From: Euborellia annulipes
Taxonomy: Eukaryota > Arthropoda > Insecta > Dermaptera > Anisolabididae
Assembly (NCBI GenBank): GCA_023213315.1
Contig: JAKCPI010011624.1
Coordinates: 158,974-222,973 of the forward strand
DNA length: 64,000 nt
Direction: 5' to 3'
The notes beneath the pieces were generated by a model. The model did no database searches, was not told the origin of the DNA, and worked only from the letters and a program-made list of their open reading frames with translations. Of this stretch, positions 13,176 to 22,799 are shown one piece after another (positions within the stretch are counted from its first letter, which is position 1; each line of letters opens with the position of its first letter). The translations under genes and the position numbers were made by a program.

Positions 13176-15885
13176 CAGTATATAGGTAAGAGAAAATAAA
13201 AATAAATGAGCTTATGTCAAGAGAAAAGATTACCTTACAAAATGTGAATAAATTAAGGATGAGAGCAAGTTTCTACATCACTAGTGAATATTTATCGATT
13301 TTATTGTATTATGATTAATAGTCCGCTCTCTTTGCATAATAAAACGAGTTAAGTTTGTGATTAATTAACTCCAGTGTTGCAGACAAAGTATTCTTTAATT
13401 TGTTAATGATAGTACATCTTAAAAAAAAATATCTCGTGAACTATGACTACAAGTTACCTGAGCTAAAATTACATATGACGACTCAGAAAATGGGAATAAG
13501 ATAATAAAAGAAAAATTATTTCTTAAATTAACCTTCTCTACTCAAAATTTCCAAATTTCTTAAGCATTACTTTTGATGAATTTTGGACATTTTTCCCTTA
13601 CAATCAAACTATTTTGGATAATGGCTTAAAAATTTCAATATATAATAGAACTTAAGGTGGTCTAGTCGCAAACCTTAGACCGATTTTATATTATTATTGT
13701 GATGCTCTATTTTTCATTATATCTTCAGTTTTTAACAGTTCAAATTGAAATTAATAAAATTTTCGTGGCCGACTTAAGGACAGACGAATAGTTCGTTATT
13801 AGTAATAGTGAGTTTCAATAAGAAAACTAAATAAAATGATTTTTGGATACGTGTTTATTGAATTCCAAAAGAATTACCGTATTTTGCAATAGCAACAAAC
13901 AACAAATTTTATATCTACTTAAAAATTCGGTTTGCATCAAAAGATAAATACCAGTAATTGCGTGGATTTTGAAAACAAAATAAAGCTCAAAAAACCCTTA
14001 AAATATCCCGACATGTATATTTGATTGAACATATAAATTTTCAATCTTGCCCCCAAAAGTGGGCTTCTATCCCTTAAATTCCCTCCAATTCTATGCATGT
14101 GACAAAGAATAATCAGTTTTTTTGATCATTAAATTGAAGTTGTGATTAAATCTATAAAATATATCGTATTTGAATCTATAAATCTCTGTAAAAGACATAA
14201 ATTTTGGAGCATCGAGATATGATAAATTGAATCGAATAAACATCTTTGACAAATTTGTTAATTTAATTCATATATAAGATAAGTTATATAAAGTCATGAA
14301 TAATGCTGCTTTGTTCGGGAGAATTTTAAAGGGAAGAGGCGCAAAAGCGAACGAGACAGAAAGAGGAGAGAGAAAAGGAAGATAAAGGAAGCGCTTTGAT
14401 GAATAGCACATGGCGATAGGGATACATATTAACTAGAAATGTCACAAATTGGAAAATATACTAATTCTCAATATTTTGGTATGAAAAATTGCCAGGAAGA
14501 TGAAGATTTGTACACTTTCACTATCTGATAATCGGTAATGAGCTCCCTTCGGCTTTCTCTATACTCCTATCATGAGATTAACTTAATATATAGCTTTTGA
14601 AAAAAACTGTAAGAGCAAAAACTATTCAAATTTCAATACTAATAAAAAACGTGATAGGTAAAGCACCGCTTTCGGTTGATAGATTTATTCCAAAAATTGA
14701 TACAAATCTATAATTTGTTGGGTTGTTGTTATACCAAATTTCATCGGTCAAATTCATTGCGTTTTTTAGTCATACAGACAATTTCAAAAATGCAGAGGAA
14801 GATAGATGTAAAGGGTCGAGAATCATTTCCAAGTTGACTTGATTGACATACTTTATGTCAACAAGAAAGTATTATAAAAGGGAATGATATTAATTTCTGA
14901 GAAAACTACACTTATATCTTTTTGATATATTCCGAAATTATTTTTACCTCTAAATTTAATTGATAATCATTTTTTTTTAATTAATAGATTTGGCATATTA
15001 ATTAATTAAAATAATTAATTTATGATTTTTTAATAAGTTCATATGCCTATATTGGTAAAATGGATAAAATAAAAAAAAAACTGATGTTTGTCAGCAGGTA
15101 CAATCTTTGGAAAATCATAAATTTTCATGAAATATTCATAGACAAATTAATGAAAAAAATGCCGAAAAAGTGATTTAAAAAATCTTTTAATTGATCAAAA
15201 TAATTTAGAAGAATTCTAAATGTCAAATAAATTTGTTTAATTTAATATTATCTCAAAATCTTAAATAAATCGATAAGAATAATGATTGATGCGAAAGGTG
15301 TCAGAAGGCGGAAACTTGGATGTGTGATTTAACATTCGCAATGCGTGTACGGTGTATGTGTGTATGGGTGTAATATTTATTTATTTTTACGTACATTTCG
15401 AAATGGAGTTTCGATCATCATTTTTTTTTAAATTTTATGTGAGTTAGGGGTGAGTTAGGAATAGTTTTATTGTGTGATGTTTGGTGACTTATGTTGTATT
15501 AGCCCGACGGCAATTCCGATGGTCAAGAACACGGAGTACGGAATCGGGGTCATTTGCTAAGGAGATGAGTTGACCGGGAACGGGAAGGCCGCGCTCATTG
15601 ACGGATGATTGTAGCGCCCCGGGCGGTGGCAGCCAACACCATGCATCGATCGGGTGCGGCTCCACCCCCGCACACACCCATACACACATGCCAACGCACA
15701 CATGCAGCCAGCAGATGGCCCCCTTTTTTTAAGAGTAGAATACCTAAGGTCCCCCCTACATGCTCATTGACTTTGGCTGTTACCGGGAGGCTACCAGGGG
15801 AATACCGAAGAGAGGAAAGCTAGGGAGGGCGCAGGAGTAGCAGGTGCAGCGGCCTTGCCCGGGGCAAGGTTCTGAAGTTGTGTAC

Positions 15886-16134
15886 CTGTGGCAGGTTGGC
15901 TGAGATGTGCCGTTGAAGCGAGTCACGTTCTTTTTCCGTGTCTTGTAAACGGGCCTCTGCTTCCGAGAGACGTTCTTGTGCCTCCCGTAGGCTGTCCATG
16001 AGCTTGTCTCGTTCATCGAGCATGGATACCATGAGTTGCTCGAAGTTGGCGTCATCGCCGCTGAACTGCGAGCCTCTTTGGGAGATGCTGTCCTCGCTGA
16101 TGGTCGGCATCACGTCGCACATCATGTTCCACAT
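15886..16134 (-). CDS. PPFIA (liprin-alpha): Liprin-alpha, first coding exon (partial gene)
   Basis: This is the N-terminal exon of a liprin-alpha, a scaffold that organises presynaptic active zones and binds LAR-type receptor phosphatases and kinesin-3. The 83 codons include the family's opening block (MMCDVMPTISED), a SQRGSQ stretch, then FEQLMVSMLDERDKLMDSL and a heptad-rich coiled-coil start ending in DSLQRHISANLPQ. Vertebrate liprin-alpha-2 has nearly the same order of motifs. The reading starts at MWNMMCDV; the second or third Met is an equally possible start. The exon ends in a clean donor (cacag/gtacac) after a whole codon. Sequence read past this donor is intronic and loses similarity. 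No later liprin exon (remaining coiled coil, SAM domains) was recognised between 1 and 15885, so the first intron probably runs off the left edge. The gene is divergent from TMEM183. Confidence 0.9.
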
Positions 16135-16450
16135 CTTGGAGGTGGATCGATGCCGATGGCCCGGCCCGCAGCAGAGAGCTCGATCTCTGGCGCGCTTAGG
16201 CCCCCCTCGTTAGGTTTAGGGTCGGCCTAGGGCCGGATGGGCCCCGTGGACCCCAGGTACATACCAGACATGCATGGTGGTAATTGACGCGACCACCCGC
16301 GACACGGGCACGGGGAGACTCACGCGACGGCGACGCGTTAACACACGACGGCCTGAACCCAATCAACCAACGATGAAGCCATCTTGGGAGTGGGTCAAAG
16401 AGATGCAACTGAAAAAGAAGTAGCATTCTCTATCAAACTCTGTGCGCACT
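16135..16450 (-). promoter_or_regulatory. Liprin-alpha 5' leader and promoter-proximal GC-rich island
   Basis: Sequence immediately upstream of the liprin-alpha start is rich in GC and CpG (for example gcgcgctt, gacgcgttaac), unlike the AT-rich surroundings. Island-like composition runs from about 15.5 to 16.44 kb and then stops abruptly at AT-rich DNA. This fits a 5' UTR and promoter. No TATA box or initiator could be assigned with confidence. Short open frames on both strands here are shadows of the composition. Confidence 0.5.
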
Positions 16451-17376
16451 CTAACAGCCAAGTTGTGTACTAATATTTTTTCAATTTTGAATAATGGCAA
16501 AATCGTTCTACCAAGTCTCGTTCTTTAAACAAATAGCTAGTTCTTTTAAGGTCATATTTATTCACTTTAAAAAAAAGTATTTTATTTTTTTCCACCCATT
16601 TTTTTAAAATGACAAGCTCTATAAAGATTAATGAATAGGTCTTTTTTTTAATTGAAAAATTTATAAAAATTTATTTCTATAAGAATTGTCAAGCTTAAGC
16701 TTATTAAATTAAGGGTCAAATTAATTTTCAATGTGACAATTATTTTAGTTCCTTTTAAAGATTAGTTCTTTTGAATTAGTTCAATCTCAACGACTTATTT
16801 TTTATTTAAACATTTTTTTCAATAAAATAAAATAATTAAAATCATAAATTATTATATGAAAAATAATTAAAAATAGGCATTAAAAAAATATACGCATATA
16901 TAAAATTATTAAACATTGTTTATATAATTTTAATTGTTAAATTTAAAAAAAATTATATCAAAATTTTTTCTTTATTTTTAATTATTATTTTTAAAATAAT
17001 TTTATTTTTTAAATTATCAACTTTTAAATTAAATTCGTTTTGAATAATTTTTTAGAAAATTATTCCTTTATTAAAAATGGATGTATTGGTTATAAATAAT
17101 AAACACGCGATTTAATAGGTAATCATAATCCATAAATAATTTTTTCATCTATTTAAAAATTAATAATTAATATTAAATTAAAGGCAATAAATTGATTCCT
17201 ATTGTGAATATTAATAATATGATGTTATCGGAAATTCCCTGTAATCAAATTCAGGTCGTATTTATCCAATATGGCCGATGATAGCGGTGGGTTTATCTTC
17301 TGGTATATTAATGTTTTAACATTAAAAAAATGCACTATTTTAATACTCTAGAAATTGATAATATTAATTTTGGACC
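16451..17376. promoter_or_regulatory. Divergent intergenic spacer between liprin-alpha and TMEM183
   Basis: A very AT-rich spacer with long A/T runs and no open frame of note. It lies between two genes transcribed away from each other, with start codons 1.24 kb apart, so both promoters must lie in or beside it. The ~100 bases before the TMEM183 start contain a less AT-rich stretch (ggccgatgatagcggtggg near 17272). No specific factor site is claimed. Confidence 0.4.
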
Positions 17377-20300
17377 ATGCCGGGCAAAAAGAAGGGGAGT
17401 AGGGTAGCCATCAAGCAAAATGCCAAATTTATGGGAGGTAATTGCATGTTACATATAAGGCAACAGGTTAGTTAATTTCTAGAAAATTTTTTCCTGATAT
17501 TTTTATTTTGTAGACGTAACGATCAATGATTTTGCAAACTCATCAATTGCCAGCGGACGGCTCAAAAAAGCTCAAACAAATCAAATGGTTAGAGAAGGTA
17601 AATATAGTATATTTTTTCAATTATTTAAATATTTTTACTTGTTTACCTTGAAATTATTTTTTTAGTTAAAGAATTAAATACAAATGATGATGAAAGAGCA
17701 TGGGATGAAAAACTTGATGAATACGATGGAAATTTCCAACTTGTCGAGGATGGAGAAGATGGTTCTGAAGGTAAATAAATAAAAAATATTTATTTATTAA
17801 TTAAATAAATTATTTTGACCTTTGATTATTATGTAATTACATTTAGATTATATTTTTTCCAACAATTATGTGAGGTAGATCAAAACGTCAACCTATAAAA
17901 TATCAGCATTAACTCACAGAGACAAATTAAATAATAATAGTGGGGCCCTTTCAATTTTGAGTTGAAAACGAATTAAAAATCCTAATACCATCTTTTTTTC
18001 AATCATAATACTTTTTCTGTATAAAGTTTTTTATATAGCCCCAAGTTCTATATATTTGTATCTAGAAGTAAAATTTTTTTTATTAAAATTCTTTTTTGTA
18101 AAGTTAATATATGACAACTTAAACTTTAAAAACTCCTTAGATTAAGAGAGTTTTTTGTATGTCGTATAAATAAAATTAAATCAATCAATTGAGGAATAAC
18201 GGTCTAGAATTATACTTCAATATGTTAACCAGCTTGCTTATAACTACCTCACCCAGTTTTTTTTACGTTATCAACTATTTAATGCTGATTTTGTTTTTAG
18301 ATTAGATTGCTTATTTTATCAGATTATCTTTTCAATAAATAATATCGAGAATAATTTTAATTTCTTTTTTTTTAGTTCCAGTATTAGTTCCAAAAACCAC
18401 TCGACGAACAAGAAAGAAAACAATTAGTTCAAGTGAATCAGAAGATCAAGGAGTGGAATACCCTTTGGATTTATGGTTCCTAATTAGTGAATTTGTTGAG
18501 CCTGAAGATGTTGGCACTTTTGCTAGAATATGCCGATCTTCATATCATGTTGTAAATACAGCAAAATTTTGGTTTCATCTCTATAAACGTTATTATAAAG
18601 CGACACCTGGGCTTCCAGAACGACTTCAGCCCAATTGTCTTGTAAGTTATTTATTAGACTTATTTCTAATTTAGAGGACCTTTTGAATATTTATTTTTTG
18701 GATAATCCTCACAAAGGATACATTAGTTTATTTGAAATTTCCAAGATTTTCCTCTAAACCAAAATTCTACGAATATTAAAGCCTCACGATATTCTAATTT
18801 GGCCCAGAAAGAAGATACAAGTAGAGAACAGATGCAAAGAGAATATCTCATTTGATATTTACAACAAGAGGCCTAAAATTTCATACCTTATAAAATAACT
18901 AAACATTAATATCAAAAAAAATTATATATTTCAAAAGTGTTAAGGGACTGCGATGATCTAATTAGGTCCAAAATTATACAGGGTCCTCGAAAAAGGTGGA
19001 CGGGATTTCGAAGAGTAATAAAAACCGTAATACAAATGGTAGAATATTTATTTATACATCAAAAGACACAGAAAATCTTAAACTTTTTTATGTACTCTAA
19101 AAAGTTACGATATGTGCTCCCCCGTCGCACAACAGACATCTAGCCGATAATCAATCTCCCGCCACGTGTTTTGAAGCATTGCAGGAGTCACAGTTGCAAG
19201 GCGTCAACTCAGGACTTCTAGACGGCCACAAAACAGGACCATTCCCCTTGGGAACGGCCGCCTAGAAGTCCTGATTTGACGCCTTTGGATTTTTTCTTTT
19301 GGGGCTACTTTAAGAATATCGTTTATGCGGAAAAAATTCGTGATCTTCAGCATCTGAAAGAAAGAATTTACGCAGCCATTGCAACTGTGACTCCTGCAAT
19401 GCTTCAAAACACGTGGCGGGAGATTGATTATCGGCTAGATGTCTGTTGTGCGACGGGGGGAGCACACATCGTAACTTTTTAGAGTACATAAAAAAGTTTA
19501 AGATTTTCTGTGTCTTTTGATGTATAAATAAATATTCTACCATTTGTATTACGGTTTTTATTACTCTTCGAAATCCCGTCCACCTTTTTCGATGACCCTG
19601 TATTTAACCAGAACATTATATAGGAGAATATAAAACTCAAGAGAAGCTAATGAAATAAATAGAGACGGGACGGGGTCTAAATGTCCTTCAATGCTGAAAA
19701 AGAAAAAATTTTAGCCAAAATTTCGGATTAACCGGCCAGGCCCCGACTAAGCCGGTTATTTATTTTCTTTATATAAATTTAATTTTCTCTATATCTCTAA
19801 AATTAGAGCTGATGGAGTAAAACTGATGGCATTGGAATCCCATACATACCCAGGACCAGCTAGCTCTTAATTTCAATGCATAAAAAAAGTTGTTTTTTTG
19901 GGCTATGTTATTGATTAGAAAATTTAAAAAATTCCTGACACTTTATACTTAATTATATAAAATAAAATAATTTTCAAAGTATTAGAATGATAGACAGGAA
20001 GAGAGGATGTCAGCCAAAAGTAGGAGCCTCTATCGAATAAAAATCTCCATTCAGAAGACATTTCGGTTTTAATTTAATAAATCCATCATCGGTTCTTACG
20101 AGCTGAAACGAGCATAGATAATAATTGTAATACAACAACATAAAATATTTCTTAAATTATAAAAAACATCAGATCTTACATTATTGGCAATCTCAAGGTG
20201 CACACCATTGAGATGCAGATAGAGTTGTTATATATAAACATACAAAATTATATATATATACTTCCTGTCCATCATTCTAATCGTTGAACAGCCACTTCTC

Positions 20301-22193
20301 TTATCAACATAATTTTCAAAGTATTTGAATATAAATATATTTCAGGTTCGATTATATGGTCTCCGAACTTCTGTTATTCAAGCGCTACATTATTTCTACC
20401 CTCCTCTCGTCTCTCGTGTTAATCATAATAGCCAAGGACCTATTCAAGGCGATTATATGTCTCTTGTAAAACGGCGCTGCATTCTTGCTTGGCATCAAAA
20501 ACTTAAAGGTCGTTGGATATTTTACTTTAAATTTCTATTTCCTCTTCCTGTATTTTCACGAAGCACTCCTTATAAAGAGCCAGATCTAATTGAACAATTA
20601 AGCGATGTAGGAGCAAACACAGAAGATGGTTGTAAGGTAATATTACATTTATTTTTATTTTAAATTATATTAATATATAGGTTATATTTTTCACTAATGT
20701 GTTTTTTTTAAAGCTTTTGTGGTTTGTATCATTACTACTATTATGGGAGTTTTTAATTATAGACCACATTTTGTTATTAATTATTTATTAAAAATATAAA
20801 TACTGTACAACGTTTCGACTGTTTATTCTGCAGTCGTTATCATGTACTGTGCACTTGCTCCTTTTTAAAGATTTTGTAAAATGAGGCAATTATTGGATTC
20901 CCTTACGTATGTAAAGGTTAAACTTTTACTTATGGGAGTTTTTAATTATAGACTACATTTTGTATTAATTATTTATTAACTAGGAAGAGCCTTGTTTGAA
21001 GAGTGGAATTTTTCAACCAATGCTCAAATAGACTGTTCATTAGCCAGTCAATATATCGTTTAAGATAGCATATTTGTGAGAGATATGTTTGTGCTTAAGA
21101 TTGGGCAAATTGCAAATTAAGGGGAGTACACCCGCCGCGAAAGCGTCGGAGGTCCTGATTCGACTCCAGGGGTGCAATTTTGCCCAATCTTAAGCACAAA
21201 CATATCTTGCAATTTTGCTATCTTATTTATATTTTTAATAAATAATTAATACAAAATGTGGAGTATAATTAAATCTTATTGGAAATTCTTTTAAAAACAA
21301 AATTTTTAATTAATTTCCAACAAAACATATCGACCTTATGTTGATTTGTCCCTCAAATTGAAAATTTACATATTTTTCTTTATTTCATTATGTATAAGAT
21401 ATTTCATATTAAATGTTTCTTAAATTAGAGTGGTTTAAAAAAAAAAACACTTTTAGATTTTGACCAGGGCACTGGTCACAAGTGGTTAAAACCGTTCAAA
21501 ATTGGTTTAAACATCAAAATTAATTTAAATTGTATTGGATACCAATCAATTTGAATAAATAGAGACGGGGTCTGAATGGCCTCCGATGCCGAAAAAGGCC
21601 TTAAATTAAATAAAAAAGAAAAAAAATTAATCCTGACACAAAAAATCTGGTGTGACAAGCACAGAACACAACTTTAATTTAGCGAATGTAAGAGAAAGTT
21701 TCAGAACTTTTAACTTTTAATTGAAACTATTAGTCCGAAATTCCTGTAAATATAAAATTTTAGTTATTTTTAAACTCAGTTTTTAGATCTTTCTCTATGA
21801 TTTATCTTTTATGTAATTTTCTCACAGCCACATTCCATCAATTGTATATTAATTTATTTCACTTTTACATATATAAGAGAATCCAATGATTGCCACATTT
21901 AAGAAAATTTTTAAAAACCAATTTTAAAATTATTTTTTATATTTTTTTTTTAGGTGCTTCGTGTACAATGTGGAACTCAATTCTTTTCAATTCCTCCGCT
22001 TATTGGACAAACACTTACCTCCCTCTCAGTAGCTCTGAGCAATAGTCTTGCACATCATCGAGTAAACCTTATCTTCTCCGAACATCAAGTGATTTTAGAC
22101 CCTGTGGTGGCCTTACGAGTTCTCGACTGGTGGCATCCATCATATCCCCACCAGCTTAGTGATAGACTGCCTTCAATTCAACCCCCGACTTAA
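17377..22193 (+). CDS. TMEM183: TMEM183 homologue, complete, six exons
   Basis: Coding exons are 17377-17437, 17514-17597, 17666-17770, 18376-18641, 20346-20636 and 21954-22193. They sum to 1047 nt, giving 348 residues plus TAA; human TMEM183A is about 376. All junctions are GT-AG and in frame. The start opens with a basic stretch (MPGKKKGSRVAIKQ). Residues ~25-50 (DVTINDFANSS...SGRLKKA) match the family's conserved VADYAN block. Residues ~110-155 (EYPLDLWFLISEF..PEDV...ARICR) resemble an F-box-like helical motif, as in human TMEM183. The last exon ends with the diagnostic HHRVNLIF, QVILDPVVALRVLDWWHP. The segment equivalent to the annotated membrane span (residues ~279-297) is only moderately hydrophobic here. 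Function of the family is poorly known. Intron 4 carries a mariner foldback and intron 5 a tRNA-like foldback. Confidence 0.93.
18979..19600. mobile_element. Tc1/mariner-superfamily foldback in TMEM183 intron 4
   Basis: The outer ends (CAGGGTCCTCGAAAAAGG and its complement) are flanked by TA on each side. The right arm encodes, on the plus strand at ~19257-19482, a transposase C-terminus: PPRSPDLTPLDFFFWGY, then LKERIYAAIATVTPAMLQ, WREIDYRLDVC and GAHI. The left arm is an inverted copy of the same end, lacking about 95 bp that are present in the right arm at ~19288-19380. Both ends are therefore the same transposon end and the 5' half of the gene is absent. It cannot make a transposase. Confidence 0.85.
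19980..20285. repeat. Foldback with hammerhead-like remnant in TMEM183 intron 4
   Basis: The ends are inverted: agaatgatagacaggaag at ~19984 and cttcctgtccatcattct at ~20262. The left part shares gaggatgtcagccaaaag and gcctctat.gaataaaaatctcc with the palindrome at 56025-56140. A decayed hammerhead-like motif (CCGAUGA...GAAAUGUC on the minus strand) lies at about 20045-20095. Confidence 0.5.
20750..20985. repeat. Short direct duplication in TMEM183 intron 5
   Basis: The segment gggagtttttaattatagac followed by acattttgt.attaattatt occurs twice (about 20744 and 20935). The interval holds gtacaacgtttcgactg, which resembles part of the hammerhead-like repeats in antisense. Confidence 0.4.
21060..21228. 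repeat. Foldback enclosing a tRNA-like B box, in TMEM183 intron 5
   Basis: Long inverted arms (gtttgtgcttaagattgggc at ~21090 and its complement at ~21181) enclose a GC-rich core. The core includes ggtcctgattcgactcc (21151-21167), a close match to an RNA polymerase III B box. It could be a tRNA-derived SINE caught in an inverted duplication. No complete tRNA cloverleaf is seen. Confidence 0.45.
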
Positions 22194-22197
22194 TAAA
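22192..22197 (+). terminator. TMEM183 poly(A) signal overlapping the stop codon
   Basis: The hexamer AATAAA overlaps the TAA stop codon (22191-22193) of TMEM183. A second AATAAA lies at about 22340. Either could serve as the polyadenylation signal. If the first is used, the 3' UTR is only a few dozen bases long. Confidence 0.45.
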
Positions 22198-22787
22198 CCC
22201 TTACAACAACAAATCAAAAATAAGTTTTTTTTTTACTTTATTTCTTCTTCTCAAAAATAATTTGATAAAATTATTTTAAAAAATATACAAATTAATAATA
22301 ATACCTATTCCAGAACTATTCTTTATTTTTCTTTGATTTAATAAAGTGATTTCATCAAATATTATAGTTTTATATATGTATAAATGTCTATTTTTTGGCA
22401 AGTTTAACTTTTATCAGTGTTAACAAAGATAATAAAGAATAAGCAATAAATAAAAATAGAAAATTACCTGTTTCTTATTCTGGAATATGTATTATACTTT
22501 TTTTAATTCATCGAAAAAAGATTTTAAATTCTGTAAATAAAAAAATAAACTATTTTTTAAGGAAATTCTAGTCATTTATTGAAAATATTTATTATCACAG
22601 AATAATAATTTTTCTATGTTACAGATAAAGTCTTTAAAGACTGGGATAGAAGTTTAAAAAATATATATTAAAATTTAATTAACAATATTAGGGCCTAAGA
22701 ATTCCTTTTAAAAATGATCCATATACCTCGTTGAGAACTAATAAATAATATTGACAATTCACATCCATCCTTAAGGTTTAAGGAACA
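22198..22787. other. Convergent intergenic spacer between TMEM183 and ASCC3
   Basis: About 600 bases of AT-rich sequence between two tail-to-tail genes. No coding sequence, RNA gene or clear repeat was seen. It must hold the cleavage sites of both transcripts. Confidence 0.6.
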
Positions 22788-22793
22788 TTTATT
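22788..22793 (-). terminator. ASCC3 poly(A) signal
   Basis: TTTATT on the plus strand, that is AATAAA on the minus strand, lies about 7 bases beyond the ASCC3 stop codon (22802-22800). It is the nearest canonical hexamer and implies a very short 3' UTR. Confidence 0.45.
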
Positions 22794-22799
22794 TCATTA

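Larger units (their letters stand above)
1..15480. other. Repeat-rich, gene-free region (probable liprin-alpha intron 1)
   Basis: No exon with recognisable protein similarity was found on either strand. The region holds diverged repeat copies (60-230, 5270-6030, 14690-14870), hAT-type elements (1500-1560, 1927-2190, 9186-10128, 12568-12761), hammerhead-like motifs (2288-2335, 6600-6650, 10627-10664), a tRNA-like sequence near 7531, and A/T, C and G tracts. The remainder is unclassified AT-rich DNA. Assignment to a liprin intron is inferred only from the missing downstream exons. Confidence 0.5.

Noticed and set aside
15489..15823. Several overlapping frames in the GC-rich region downstream of the liprin exon
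   Set aside because: Lie after the liprin donor, no similarity, and long frames are expected in GC-rich sequence on all strands.
18937..19143. Plus-strand frame in the left arm of the mariner foldback
   Set aside because: It is the antisense of the element's 3' untranslated end; the coding part is only in the right arm.
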